Below are positions 1-13,800 of a stretch of 64,000 nt of DNA, piece by piece; the first letter of the stretch is position 1; the number at the start of each line of letters is the position of its first letter. This stretch comes from Xiphophorus maculatus (Eukaryota > Chordata > Actinopteri > Cyprinodontiformes > Poeciliidae). The position numbers and the translations under genes were made by a program. The notes beneath the pieces are model-generated. The model saw nothing but the letters and a program-made list of their open reading frames with translations, searched no databases and had not been told where the DNA came from. The stretch covers positions 5,110,572 through 5,174,571 of the forward strand of contig NC_036448.1 of assembly GCF_002775205.1 (NCBI RefSeq), given 5' to 3'.

Positions 1-113
1 GCAACAGCTGCGCTTGATGTATCTGTTTTGGCTGAAACTTGCAAAAACTATTTGCACTTTCATATTTTGTGGCCTTAACATCGCAGACTTCTATGTATTG
101 TATTAGGATCTTA

Positions 114-300
114 CACTGCAAAAACCACAAAATCTTAAGTAATTTTGGCCTCGTTTCCAGTGCAAAACTCTTAGTAGACTTGAGCTAACAGGAAATTCAC
201 TTGCAAGTAACTTTACAGCATGAAATATGTTTGTTTTATGTCAATAATTTAGTAATATTGTTGGAAAAGTTGTTCCACGCACAATATGGGGACAATGTCT
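114..300 (+). repeat. Half copy of a fold-back (palindromic) element
   Basis: Begins CACTGCAAAAACCACAAAAT and continues with the phrases seen in the copies at 36,448-36,773 and 58,455-58,820 ('ttccagtgcaaa', 'aagtcaataat', 'gacaatgtcttgtt'). Only one arm of the palindrome is present. The family label is unknown to me. The claim rests on similarity between the three copies. Confidence 0.6.
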
Positions 301-1824
301 TGTTCAAAGTCGGTTACCATGGTGATGCATGTTCGTTGTTTCTGGTCCCTCTGGGTTTAGACTGAATGAGCCTCCATGCTGAAAAGTTGCACTGCATTTC
401 CTCAGTGGCATCGAAGTAAAAGGGGGCCTGAAGACAAATGCACATCCTACTTTGTCTATTGTGAACTATTAAGCTTTGTGTTAGTCTGGTAGATAAAACC
501 TCATTTAAAAACTCGTCTAATTTGTGTTTGGAACGTGAAAAAATGTGAGAACGGTAATTTGTTTGTCTCCGCTCTGATTGTTCTGAAATCGGAAGCAGTG
601 ATTCATCATAAATTACTGAACATCCGGTGCCCGTCTGGCAAACACCATATGTTTGTGAAACAAACACAACAGATAAAATGAGTCCTGAATGATTGCTTTT
701 AGTCGGCGGAGTGACGGATGACGCCTCCATTGTAACAGATCTGCTAACAGGCTCAGAGGCCTGCCATCTCTGTATCCTTCCCTGGCAATAAAAAGGTCAT
801 TTCAGAGGAGATGCTGCGTCCTTTCATCACAGCGCCTGGAGAAGCGCGCGCGCGTTTATCTTTTTTTCTTCTTCTTCTTCTTGTTGCTCAGTTTCTCTTC
901 GTGCTCTGCTGTTTCGCTGCATTTCTTTTTGTACTGCTCAGAAGGTTAGCTGGTGTCTAACGGGCCTCCAGCTGAAAAGAAGAAGAAAAAACCCAGAGAT
1001 CAACCCGCTCTGTCGCGCGCGGGCCTCGCAATGTGCGTCCGCGTTCAGAGCTGGAGATGTGACCAGTTCACCAGATCCAATAAAGATGGCCGCGCATGTG
1101 AGATAATGAGATGCTAATTCACGCTGAGCTTTGACTCGAAAGTAGCGCGGTGATATTTAAGTACCTGAGAGTGAGTCTGAAAAGTTTGACTGTAGTATTT
1201 TTGCACTAGTCGTGAAACATGATAGGGGACTTTAATATTCTTGGACTCAGCCGACTCTCTTATCTCATGTCTGCTGTTTGCTTCTTTATTTATCTCCTTG
1301 TTCTCTATTTTTGGCCACAAGTCCTATTTTTGCATCTGCTGTATTCCTCTAGGCTTTAGCTGTTCCATTGTTTTGTGACATTTTGGGAAATGTGATTATG
1401 TAGTTTGATGGCTATATCTGCAGCAGGCTGGTATGTGTCCCCTCTGCTCCAGATTTCCCTTAAACCTGAACAAACAACGAGTGTCTAACAAAAACAAGCT
1501 GAACTCTGGATTGTCACAGAAGCATGTTCCTACTCGGCCCACCCAAACACAGCAAAAACTAATTGGAGTCCTGTAACAATGCCTCTCAAAAATGGAAAAT
1601 GACAGCTCTCTCCGTCGATGCCAGACTTATTTTGGCGCATTTCGTTCGTCCAGGCGTTGTTGCCGATTCACAGCACCTTCCTGATGTCCGTCGTTTCAGA
1701 CAGCAGGACGATGACAGCTGTCGAATTATGAAAAATCACCATGCAGCTTGAGAAGCAAGCACAATACCAAACCACAATACGTTCTTTGTGCACGACTGAA
1801 TGTTTTTTTTTGAAAAACTCAGGA

Positions 1825-2378
1825 TGTTTTCACACCTGATAGTCCTGTAGACTCCATTCGGTTTGGGACCAAAATGGTAGCATTTGTTACTTTTTCAGCT
1901 GGTGTGGTTCGCTTTCACACTGCATTGTCACATGATCAAAACCCTTTGGAAAATCTGTTCCCCTCCTCGCCTGTGGTGGCGCTATGTCAAGAAGCACTGA
2001 AGGAAACAAAATGAAAACCTCTGAAGAAGACATGGAGAGCAACTTCCTCCTTCACAAAATGTAAGCTTAAATGGAGTGGTGTCAAATTTTCTTTTTGTTT
2101 TTGGTAAAAAACAAAAGCAAAATGAAAACCACAAGCCGTTCCTTCCACTATTGCTAGACTCATGCGTTTTCGTTTGGTTATATTTACCCAGAATGCTCTG
2201 CGCTGTTTTCTTCAGAGATACTTCAACTGAACCAAGACAGGTTTTTAAGCGGACCAGAGTTAGCTTTCGGGTCCACATCAGAGTGCAGTTCACACGTCCC
2301 CAAACGAACCAGACTTTCTAGACAAACGAACTGGAGTTTGATTAGATCAGACTAAAACCGGACTGGTGTGAATGCACA
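1825..2378 (+). mobile_element. Non-autonomous DNA transposon, copy A of a three-copy family
   Basis: The left end reads TGTTTTCACACCTGATAGTC. The right end reads GGACTGGTGTGAATGCACA, which is roughly its reverse complement, so the element has imperfect inverted ends. A second copy in the opposite orientation lies at about 25,519-26,096 and a fragment at about 13,370-13,480. The open frames on both strands inside it (around 1,982-2,321) show no transposase similarity, so I treat it as non-coding. Confidence 0.65.
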
Positions 2379-2489
2379 TTTAAACTCCAGTACCAGGACG
2401 TAAAGGCAACGTTTTGGTTTTCATATTTGACATTTTCGTACAAAAATAAATGTTTATGAAACCAAACATATTTATTTCAGTAATTTCTG

Positions 2490-2755
2490 CATTTAGCAGT
2501 ATACGAGCTACTTCTGAGTGCAATGCTGGTTAAAACAATGCTATGATTACTTCCTGAAGGCGGCGTTTCAGAAAGAGGAGTTTTTAAAGAGATAGAGGCC
2601 CAGTTTCAAGGAGTTAAATTATGAAGTCCAATTTCTTTGAAGTGATAATTGATACGTATTGATTTTTTTTTTTAACAACTGAGATTAGCATTAATAGTGC
2701 TATATAATGGCACTATGTGCCCGGAAACCACATTATACCGTCCCTTTAAGACTTT
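2490..2755 (-). repeat. Fragment of CCCTTTAA-ended dispersed repeat
   Basis: Shares the run 'cttcctgaaggcgg..tttca..a.gag' and 'gaggcccagtttcaaggagttaaat' with 19,390-19,925, and ends 'taccgtccctttaag'. It is the same family as 14,130-14,335 and 27,095-27,690. No coding capacity. Confidence 0.6.
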
Positions 2756-3829
2756 AGGTGAGAGATTTTGCACGTAGAGAATTTTCATGCTGTCAGATAT
2801 GTTTTATTTAAGCATTTCTAAAGGCCAAGCAGTAAGCCGCTTGTTGTGCAGCGAATGCATGATTTAATCAGCAGGTGGAAATACTTCTTCGCATGGGCAG
2901 ATAGTTTTGAGAGTCCCCACTTCACCCTCCAACAAAATAATAATAATAAAAACCTTTCAGATCCATGTACCACGTTTTGTATTAAAACTCTTATGCATCG
3001 AAAAGACGGTAAATAAATACATATGGCCCCCTCTTTTTTTCATAAATAAATGAAATAGCAGTAAAATAGAGAACAATATTTATTAAGGAGTATATATTCA
3101 GACAGTCCGTTACGACGCAAAGCAGTTCTCACCACACGTATCATGTCTCAGAGCAAGTCGTCTTATTGAAACCTTGGTCCAAGTTCTCTTTAGAAATCTT
3201 GACCTTTTTAAGCCACATATAGTGTGACGTTTCATGGTTGAGCGGCTATTTCCGGTCTGTTAGGACATCCTGCATCACACAACTGTTTCCGCTGAATTAT
3301 TATTAGCGCGCGAAGCTTTAATCTTGTCGTCGGGCTCCTTTTAATTTGAAAGTTAAAGACAGCGGTGAGGCTCGAGCATTTCTCCTCGTCTCGTTAATCT
3401 TCTTTTCAAAAGGAATTATAAATAGGCCAACTTACAAGCGACGCCGTGGAGCGGCTCCTTCTTCGAGCCGCGTTACATAAATTTAATGAATTCAGCATCT
3501 AGCAGAGTGAGAGCAGAGGGAAGAGGGGGGGTTAGTGGGGTGAGCTTGTTACTCAGGGAACAGATACAAAAACCAAAAGCTTCATAGAGGTTTGGTAACA
3601 TATCAATAAACACATATGACTTGATTCTGGACATTTAATTAATGAATTGATTTAAATAAGCACGATTTTAAGGCATATACATGTACATATTTCTGAGGTG
3701 AAGAACGAAAGCGCCATCTAGCGGTAGGTGTTGAAGCTGCTCATTTCTTAACAGACGAGCTTCAAACTTGAGTTTACCAGCTGCAGAGTCGCTGCTTCTT
3801 TCAACCACCTTTCACTGTACTTATTTTCT

Positions 3830-4130
3830 GAGGTCCATCTGTGGACGATCAATTTTGCTTATAGGTTTGGACTTTGACTGGGCCATTCCAACAAATGAAA
3901 ATGCTTTGACACTTTATCGCAGCTCTAGCGGCGCGTGTGGTTGAAATCCGGCAGGGAGGTGAACCTTTGCACCGTTTCCCTGGTTTTTTTTACAGCCTAA
4001 AACAGGTTTTCATTCTGCATTAGGGTTTATTTAACTGCTTCCATCTCTCCAGGGTATCCGCAGGTTTCAGCAAGTCAAATTTAAAACGTTTGAAGACCCT
4101 TTTTTAATGCCACCTTGAATTAAATTCAAG
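3830..4130 (+). repeat. Fragment of large dispersed repeat family ('gactttgactgggcc' family)
   Basis: Contains the diagnostic phrase 'gactttgactgggccattcc' and flanking text that recurs at about 5,630-5,930, 22,930-23,610, 36,240-37,150, 40,720-41,160 (reverse) and 46,750-47,640. No intact frame. The superfamily is not determined. Confidence 0.5.
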
Positions 4131-4815
4131 ACGGAAAAATACTACAAACATAGGGTCTGTTTGGGGAGACCTGCTGCATTACAATCAAGCATAGCAAAGA
4201 CGATAAAACCGGCTTTATGCCTGTTGTAGAAGCAGAAATCCCACCAGTAAGGAAGGGAATATGAGCAGCTAGTTGCCAGTAACCTCCGTCGCCTCGAGTG
4301 ACAGAATGATGCTATGAAGATGTTTGCGTTCGACTCAAACCTTTGCCTGACAAGAAAGTTTCCTGCAAGACAAAAAGCTACATTAAAGTGGTTTAGGCAT
4401 GTAAGGCCAACTAACATAAAAAAAAAGAATTTAAGACATTTTAAGGCCTTAATTTCAGATACACAACTTTGAGACTTTAAAAGACTTTTTACGAAGGCGC
4501 CCTGCTTTCCATCAACTCCGGTCATCCAGAAAAATAACCCCCACTGCATGACGCTGCCACCACTTTGTCTAACAGTTTGCTCTGGACACTGAGGTTCTTG
4601 CCTCTTTTCCATAAAGGCTGGCATAAAACACACAGACGCCACAACTTTGAGATTTTTATTTTGAACAATCTTTGAAAGACATGTTTGATTTGACTGGTTT
4701 TCCATACTCGCGTCCCAATTCACACTGCTCTATCACACCGAATCCCAATTAAATACAAGACGCAGTATTTAACAAGTAGTCATTACGTATCCACACACCG
4801 TTCTGAACAACTGTA

Positions 4816-4821
4816 TTTATT
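4816..4821 (-). terminator. Polyadenylation signal AATAAA for zyg11
   Basis: TTTATT on the plus strand is AATAAA on the minus strand, about 60 bases beyond the TAA stop at 4,882-4,884. It is the nearest canonical hexamer in the sense orientation, so it is the likely 3' end signal. Confidence 0.5.
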
Positions 4822-4881
4822 GATTTTGTGTCGTCATGGCGACCACAGATCCGTCTAAAAAAGCTTTTTAAAGCACTTTTG

Positions 4882-7800
4882 TTAGGACTTCCCAGGCTCC
4901 GTCTGGCTGTTCGCCACCTCACAGGGAGTCTGCTGTTCCTGTACCATCAGCACGATGCTTTGGGAAACCCTTTTAACGTCGCTGTGTGTGTCGGGATGTG
5001 TGTCCAGTGCTTTCAGAAGCTCCGTCAGGCCCTCCTTAGTTAGCATGTGGATGTAATACGAAGCTGCACCGTTTGAAAAAGACAAATAATTTTCAGAGAA
5101 GAGCGCCTGAAAATACTCGACACCATTCAAGATTTAGGTGCCAAAAACGTTCACTGGCCTCATCTTTAGGTGTCTCCTGACGTCGTTTTCTTACCGTTTT
5201 GTCTGCAAACGAGATGTATCGCCCACACCGCCCACAGCTGGACCCCTGAGGGCTGGCAAGTCTGAAGCAGAGAGCAAAATGGACGGAAGGACCTGAAACC
5301 AGAAAGACAATCACCACGATTTGATGCGACACTTTATACTCCCGGCTTCTTCGTTTGCACCAGATGTTCACTTTCTGTGTTTCTAACATTAAATTATTCA
5401 GAAATTGGACTCGAAAAGGTTTTCAGCTCCAGGTGCTGGCGGCAACACTCTGGCTGCACTCACCAGTAGAAACTCGGTAACAATAAACGCACGTTCGTGT
5501 TTCAAGAGAGATGCATTTTTTTTTGACGCACAGCATAAAGTGCGAAGCGTTGCATAAGAGCGGTGGAGTCCACAGGATGAAAAAAATGAGCTGAGGGCAT
5601 TTCATAAAGGCCTATGCAAGATGAAAAGTGCTTTGCAAAAGGATTCATAACCTTTGACCGTTTTCCTTTGTCATATTACACCCACAACCTTCAAAGTGTT
5701 TTAATGGGATTTTATGCAACAGACAGAAGAATAGTAGGACGTAAATTTGAATTGAAATGAAAACGATCCATGGGCTTCACAGTTTTTACAACTAAAACTC
5801 CATGAAAAGCTAACATGCAGCCATCAATGTGTTTCAGTGGCCTAGTTGAAGTCCAGTCCTAAATCCTGAGCAAAAATTAAAGTTGAATGATGTTTTCCAC
5901 CCAATCTGACTAAGTGTAGATTATTTTGCAAAGAGCAAAAGAGTTGAAAATGTGTCTCTAGATTTATAAACCTTGTACAGAAATGCCACAAAGGAGATAA
6001 AGATGCAGTGTGCAACTTTTCTAAAAATATATTTGTTTTCATAGTTGTTGAAACTATGAAAACTGTCGTGACAGTATGGAATGAGAAAGTTGAGCTTCTC
6101 TGCCTTCTCCCAGTTCTAACTAACCAGCGCTGTCAATCACAATCTCATGTGGCGCTGCTCATCCCCTCTCTCCCCCCTCTTGCGCTCTGCTACGTTGCAG
6201 CTAGCATAGCCTGTTGTCAATGATCAGTCTAGATAGGCTGGCCACCAATGACGACGGATCAACCGTAAGTTGTTTCTCTACCATTGGCACATAAAGCAGC
6301 GTGTACATGAGGTTGACTGACAGTGCTAAGCCCCTCCTCCTGGCTCTGATTGGTTGCTTTTGGTCGGGAGCGGTGCATTTCTTCAGGCAATAGTAGCTCA
6401 GGGAGGAGGTAAAAAATATTGATTTAAAAAAAAAAAATCACAGATGATCTGTCTCATACTCCACTGTCACAATATGGTGACAGTCTTAACAAATATGTGA
6501 AAAGGATAATCTGTTACATAGTGCTACTTTAAGTGGCTGTAAGTTAAATCAGATGAGATGAGGATGTTTTAATGTGACAAATACCAAAATGTTCAAGAGG
6601 AATTCTTCTGCAGGGGGAAGTGGATGTTACTTAAAACGTTACAGTTTACACATAGGAGCCAATACTAACAAAACCTCCTCTCGGCTCTGTCCTACAGCCT
6701 CACCTGTAAGACACCATCTCCTGCTCCAGATGAGGCCATGTTGTTATTGATTCATGCTGCAGGGAGACAAAAAGAGACGCTGAAAGAAACCGTCTTGATG
6801 AACAGACCTATCTTCTGTGACCGGGACACACACCAGCTGCTCCAGAACGGTGCGCCGGAGCGCGTGGTCCAGCGTCCAGGCCTCTGCTCTGGAGGCCAGC
6901 TGCGCCAGAATCCCTCCTGCAAAGTAGCGCACCCCCACCACCATCTGGGAGTCCTGCAGGAGGCTGAGGATGTGCTCCAACAGGTCTTCATCCATCAGGT
7001 CAGACTGGAGCTCCTCCACCTCTGCTATGTTGTTCTTAACAGAACACAAGGACTGTATACTTTTGTTTTTATAAAAATCGAATTGCACTACAGATGGAAT
7101 TACAAGAACTGTAACAGAGTGTTTGTTCATTTCAAATGATGTGATACGGGGGTGTACAAAGCGAGGCCCAGGGGCCATTTGTGGCCCTTGAAGTGATTGT
7201 GGGAGTCCCACGACTACAGTTTAAGAACGATGGAAAGTTTGGCTTCACAGGTGGTAGATGCAGGCAATAATTAACAGAATGAGATTTAGTTTTGAATTTG
7301 GGCAAAATTGATCTGCTATTGGTCATTTAGCAATTTAAACTAGTGGTGGGACTTGATTAAACATTTTAATCAAGTTAATTGCAGGGTCCATAAATGAATG
7401 AATCAATAAAGTCAGCAAAACTTTTAATTCAAAAACCCCTTTTGTGGCTAAATTATTGAATGAATAGACATAAGAAGCTCAAACACAAAGATATTGTTTT
7501 GAATATGTTATTTAGGTTCTTCAGTCATCAGTAAAGTGCAATTATACCCATTCAGCTTTCGTGTGTTTCAGGGATTCATGAAACTTAAGAAAAATAAATA
7601 AACTTTTAGAAATGTGGATGCTAATATTAGCAATGGGGACATGTGTGCTACTGCTACATGTTTAGCATTGAGATGATATTTTAGCAAAACTTGAACATAA
7701 CGATAGTCTTTTTCAGCGTCCCAACAGTGTGCTTACATTTTAATCGTGGTTTCTATCATTCATACTCTCTATACCCACCAAAAGGCCAAGAACTTTCTGT

Positions 7801-10800
7801 TGAATAGTAGTTTCGCTGTAGTAGGACTGCAATGCAAAACAAACAAAAGAGAAAAAAAACATGCACAAGAAAGGTGAAAGTCACTGTTTTTAAAACTGCG
7901 TTTCCAAATGAATGGGTTTATCAGTGAGTTATTTTGTGCTCCTTGACCTCCAGAACCTCCTTGTAGAGCTCCAGGCCCTGACACTCGATGAAGTTGCGGG
8001 CGGCCGTGGGCGTCTCGTCGGTCAGGTTCCACAGCGCGCTCAGGGCAAACTTCAGAGTGGGGTCTACCACGCCCAGCATGGCTTTCTGCTGCACGACAGT
8101 CAGCAGCTGCTGTGAGACAGACAGCAAGGAGAGACGATGAATCAGAGCGAGGTTTCAGAGAGGAGAGGATGAAACGAATGCGTCTGTGTATACACATTCT
8201 ATGTGTATATATATATTTTTCAACCAAATTGTGGCAACGGGAAGAGAAATGGATGCTAGGGGAGTTTCAGAAAACTGGCGGAATGATAAATTTTTTTTTT
8301 TAAATAATTTTTTAAAATCAAAATCTAATCTGTTTGTCACGCGTTATTTTAAAATATAAGGTAAAAGAATTCATTCAAATGTTATTTGCCATGCTCATCT
8401 TTCTGATTGGCTGCCAGTGCAATTCATTAAGCTGCTGGCTCCTCAAGCTAGCGTAGCATAGAAAACCAAAAATAATTATTGAAAAGATAATTATTTTGCT
8501 GCTTTATGTATTTTGCAGTACTGCCTGTGTGTCCCTGCTCAGAAGCTAAAGCTGGTTGGGAGCGAGGCCATGACATGGAAAAGTTAACCTAGGGGCTAAT
8601 GTTTAAGCCTGTTTAGCTTAGCGTATAATAAGTCTATTTTTAGTGCCGCTATGCTAACTCCACTCAACTTAAAGTGAAAATTATCGAACAATTACACAGT
8701 ACAAATTACCAACAACTGTTTATTTACCCCCTTTTCTCTTTTATGAAGAGTTTTCTTGTGTGTGCAACAGTTTGAGGCTGTTTTGTCTTATTATTATTTC
8801 ACATCATCGACCTGCTGATGTTCTAGAGATGAGAATTAGCCAGTTGGCTGGTTTTCGCATGAATTTAAATGTAAATGCTAATTAGAATGTAATGTCCCAT
8901 TTAAAAAAAAAATAAAACAAAACAAATTGAAACAATCAACAAAGAAAATATTCTACTTTTGTCGTTGGCTTGTGGCATTAATTTGAAATGGCAACAAACC
9001 TTCATAAATGACATGTCGTTGCTGAGCAGTGCTGTCTCCTCTATGGAAATCTGCACATGAAAGCAAAACATGAGCTATGGTTGATTTTTTTCTTTCGTTT
9101 TAAAAGTTCTACTAAATGTCAAACTTGATTTTTTTTTTTTTTTTTTAAAGTTCCTTTAATCAGCCATAAAACTGTCGGTGTTTTTCTGGATTTAACCGGA
9201 GCTCTAAATCAGGCAAAGCTCAGAGAGGGAACAACCTTCGCCACAAGGACAGAAATGACGGCCACCGCAATCCTCTGCAGGGTCGGCTCCTCGTGGTTGC
9301 TCAGCCATTTGATCACCAACATGGCCGCTAAATACCTGAGTTGTGAACAAAGCATGGATCAAAGATTCATTACCACCAAAATGCAAAGCAGTTACACAGA
9401 AAGTCAACTTCAGGAAAACATACAAATCACAGCACAGTGGAAAGGTATTTATTTTCCTCATTACTTGTTTTTTTTTTTTTTTTTTACACATATTAGATAA
9501 AACTATTTTTTTCCCCCAGATAAAGATATCACAATTGGATGCAACATGTGTTTTTAAAATATGATTTAATTTTTTAAGGGTAAAAATGTATCTAAACCAA
9601 CTTGGCCTTATCTGAAAAATAAATACCAACTAAATTGAATAAGTTATTGTCCCACCCAAATGTTTGCAGCAATCAGCCCACTCTTAAGCAACATTAGAGA
9701 ATAAAATTCGTACATCAAGTCATGCTACAGCATCACAATCAGATTTATGTCAAGTCTTTGACTAGACCACTGTAAAAGTTGGAATAAAGCTGTACTTTTT
9801 TCTCTATTTTTTCCCTCAGTGCCTTTGAACTTAAGATCATAAATTGATGACTTTTTTTTTTTTTTTGCAGGATCTTCTGGAAGCGAACGAGTGTAGTAGA
9901 CCCCCAAATGAAGGATTTGTAAATAACCCTAACCTGGGGTTATTTACAAACAGATAATTTATTTTTTTTTCAAATACATTATCGATCCTAAGAGTAAATC
10001 AAATGTTGCCATATCTCATATCGTCCAAGTATTTTCAAACAGTCATTGGGGATGATGATGATGATGATGATGCTTTGGGCAGGAAGGCTCTCTGGTAGCA
10101 GTCAGTGTTGCATCGAATCTGAAAACTGCAAGACAGCTGAAACACTGACTTCCTTTAAATTTTGACCTAAAACCCACCTGTTTAGAATTGTATTTGAAAC
10201 GTAATCAATTACCAATTTCATAATGGCACTTGACTTAATGTAATGTTTTGATTGTTGAGTCTATGTTGCAGCACTTTGTGATTTTGTGTTTGTAATGATG
10301 TAAAGCACCTTGACATGCCTTGCTGCTGAAATGTGCTATACAAATAAAATTTGATTGATTGATTGATCACCAGCTGCATTTTGTCTGACATAAAAAAATT
10401 GATTGATGATCTGAAACGTTTAAGGTTGGGAAAAAAAAAAAAAAAAACTATCTTAAAAACAGAATAAAAGTGCAACTTTTCCATGGTGCTCACAGTTAAA
10501 TTAGCGTTTGGTTGGGTTAGTAAACTAACCTGTCAAAAGGAACATTCTGCAGCAGGTAATCGTTGCAGAGCGCCATCAGACAGTTGCTCTGCACCTGGAA
10601 AAATGGAAGGATGAAACATAAAGTATGAAAATTCAGTCCAAAATAGAGCGGCCTAAAGTCATAACAACAACAAAACACGAAAGCAGCACCACTTCAGCAT
10701 ATTTTTACTTAAATAAAAGTGAAAAGTTGACAACAAAGCAAGTATTTGGTACAAATGGTTTTTTTTGTTTTTAAAAATGACATCATGAGACTGTGAGGAT

Positions 10801-13800
10801 TTGGTTTACTTAGGTTCAGTTTTGTCTCCGTGATGTCCGTCAGCTGTCCCTCGTTTGCCATGATTACCTTCCTTGTGTGTTTAATCCCACCTGTGTTCCC
10901 TGCTCCTTGTTGGGTCCTTGTCATTTGTTGAACGTCAGTTGTCTTTGTCTCAAGTCATATCGCCAGAGCTACCAGCGTTTGAGTTCTTCGCCTTTATGCT
11001 CACCTGTGCCGCCTGGATAACCGGCTGCTACCAGAATCAGAGCTGTTGCCGCTGCTCACCCGTGCTGCCTGGATTTCTCTGTGTTCTTCGTTATCGCCAC
11101 TAAAAGAATCATTTACTCCTACAAACCTGGGTCCACCTCACCGTCTCAAAACTCTCAACTCATGACACAGACGAACCAAATTATGAAGTTATGTGGAGAT
11201 TTCGAAATTTTTTTTTTTTAGAATCAAAATGTAAACGACTCACATAGATGACATAATTACAAAATAACAAAATCCGGAGAAACAATTTTCTTTTTTCCAA
11301 ATCAGTTTCTTTCGATATAAAGGCCGTGAAACCTTAAGAGAAACTGCATGTGTGTGTCTGGTGAATTTCTGGTTACGGCACGTTTGTTCTTCATTTAGTG
11401 AAGTTACTCGCAGTGGGTAGAGTATCCAGAAATTTTACTTGAGTAGCAGCAGCAACACTTCATAATAAAATTACTCAAGAAAAAGCATATATATTAAATA
11501 TATATATATATATATATATATAAAAGCTTTGTAAAAAATATTCCTAGAATTAAATTTTTTCCCAAAAAGTTACTCAAGTAACTAAAGCAAGTTACTACCC
11601 AACTCTGCGTAAAGTAAACCACGTCGGTAAGATCTTAGTGTTTGACTCCACCTGCTGGATGTTAGGGAAGGTCTCCATGGCGTGCAGCAGCTGGGTTACC
11701 GTGGCGCTCATCAGCCTGACAGGCATAACCTCTGCCAGGTCCCGGGTGGTCAGGTTGAACACACACGCCGTGGCCAACAGGTGGACATGCGGGGACTCTG
11801 GGTGGCTCTGCATGGCCTCCACCACCAACTGAAGGGAAATAAATAAATAAAAAGGCATCCTTGACGACAGATTGCCATCTCTGCTGCTGCTATTGCTGGA
11901 AAACTGTCTGGAACAACCGGAGGCCAGGAATTAGCGTGCAACCTTCCAGAAGCAAAGAGCCGCTCACCGGGCCAGCTGTAGCAGCTGGACTATACCACTT
12001 ATCCCAGCGCCTCCTCTCTGGAGTCACTCCTAAGCACAGTAATTAGAACATCGGGGTCCCTCAGCGTTGAGCATATGTTCGGACTGAGATGGCTTCCAGA
12101 AGTGTTGGAAAATGAAAAAAAAAAACAAAAACAAAAAAACGTGTCATTTTGATGCTTTTCCACCAAAAAACTGACTCAACTTTCGGTTGTGGAATGTCGC
12201 GTTTTTCCACATTTCAGCTGTAATGCCGCGTGTTAAAAGCTGCTTCTTCTGCACAAAAACAACAAAAAAATCTTCAGAGATTCCAAAGTGAAATGAAATG
12301 CTGTGCAAGTCCAACCCAAAGCACATGACCTCGTCTCTCTATTCTCAACAACAAGCAGGGGGTGCTAACTCCACATCGACTGCACATTGGACGAAAACTG
12401 ACTGTAAACTGACGGATACGTTTGATTTTTGGCCTTGTGCTTGTGTAAAGCTGAATTTGGGAATCAAGTCTGACCAAAGACACAACCGTTGTGCTCTACG
12501 CTCCTGACTGCAAGCATATGGGCAACTTACCCCAGTGTGTCTATTATTATGAATTCAAACCCCAGCAGAATTGGTGAAGTACTGCGAATCATGACTGATT
12601 TAATCCGATATGAACCAACATGAAAAGAACATAAACATTTTATCATATTTTCTCGCTACAGGTGGCAGGTATAGAGGATTTTAACGTCACGCCTCTAGAA
12701 GAACTCGGCTTTATTCAGACATTTTATTCATCCTGCTTGTCTGAAGTCTTCTGCTCTCTCGTTGTAGTTTCGACACATTATATGCAAATGCATTGTTGCT
12801 GTTAGGTTGCATATTTCTGAAGCTTCACCTATTCCACACAGAATTAATAGAAGGTCAAGAACTGCGTTGTCATCTCATTAGACATTCATTTCTCAATTCT
12901 CAATTTTTGGCCTGCCAAACGTGGAAATGTGGTCTGTGATCCGTTTGAAGATCTTGGAAGGTTGCTACTCCTTTGGGCAGCACAAAAAAAACAAAAACAT
13001 TTGAGCTTTTTTTAATCTGAACTAATGAAATGTTAATGGAAATTAAGGGATAGTTTAGAATTTTGAGGTTCTTTCAAAAGTCATAACCAGTTAGTAGAAT
13101 CGATTTAGCATTATCCTTATGTAATCAGAGACGCATCTTCTGTTACACACCAATGTGAAATAATATAATTTGAGGTCAAAACCTAAAATAATGTACATGA
13201 TAAATGTTATAAATGAAACTAATAAGATTTTTTAATACATGCAGATAACTAGCTAGCCTCATCACTACACCTACGGAAATAATTGCTGTTTTCTATGTAA
13301 ATACCCGTCATCTGCAGATTCGGTTGGATTGGAGACAAAAGTTGCAAAAACTGAGATCTAGGATTTTAGGTAGACCAGAGTTCGCTTTTTTTTGGTCCGC
13401 ATCAGAGTTTGATTGTGCATTCTCAACCTCCCCAAAACCAACCAAACTGATGTCAAATGAAGTCCAACAAAGTAAAGTTGGGCACCTAACGCCTCTCAGA
13501 CAAGGAGTTAGCTATGGCCTTCAGAATTAAATAATCTAGATTTATACTAACTGGAAGTGATTAAAGAGCAGGAAGACACTTGGTCATAGCCTTTGATCGG
13601 ATCCTACCTTTGAAAATGTTTGATCTATCCCATTGGCTTTGCATTTTCCCTGAAAAACGCCCGTAGATGACTTTTGTAGATAACCATCTCATATTGAATA
13701 AAATGTAATAAAACACTGTTGAAATTAAGAATAAAACAGTAAGTGAAGTAACAAGGCTGCCGAACCTTCAGCATGTCTGGCTGCGGTTTGTCAGTGTCGG

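Larger units (their letters stand above)
1..4815. other. Intergenic, repeat-rich, no gene seen
   Basis: I find no exon with protein similarity here. Open frames are short and have no recognisable motif. The stretch contains a half copy of a fold-back element (about 114-300), a DNA element with terminal repeats (about 1,825-2,378), a fragment of a CCCTTTAA-ended repeat (about 2,490-2,755) and pieces of a larger dispersed family (about 3,830-4,130). The remainder is AT-rich with no structure I can name. Confidence 0.6.

Noticed and set aside
4142..4723. 193-aa open frame on the minus strand just past zyg11
   Set aside because: The composition is unlike a protein, with runs from repeat sequence, and there is no domain. 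It lies downstream of the zyg11 polyadenylation signal.
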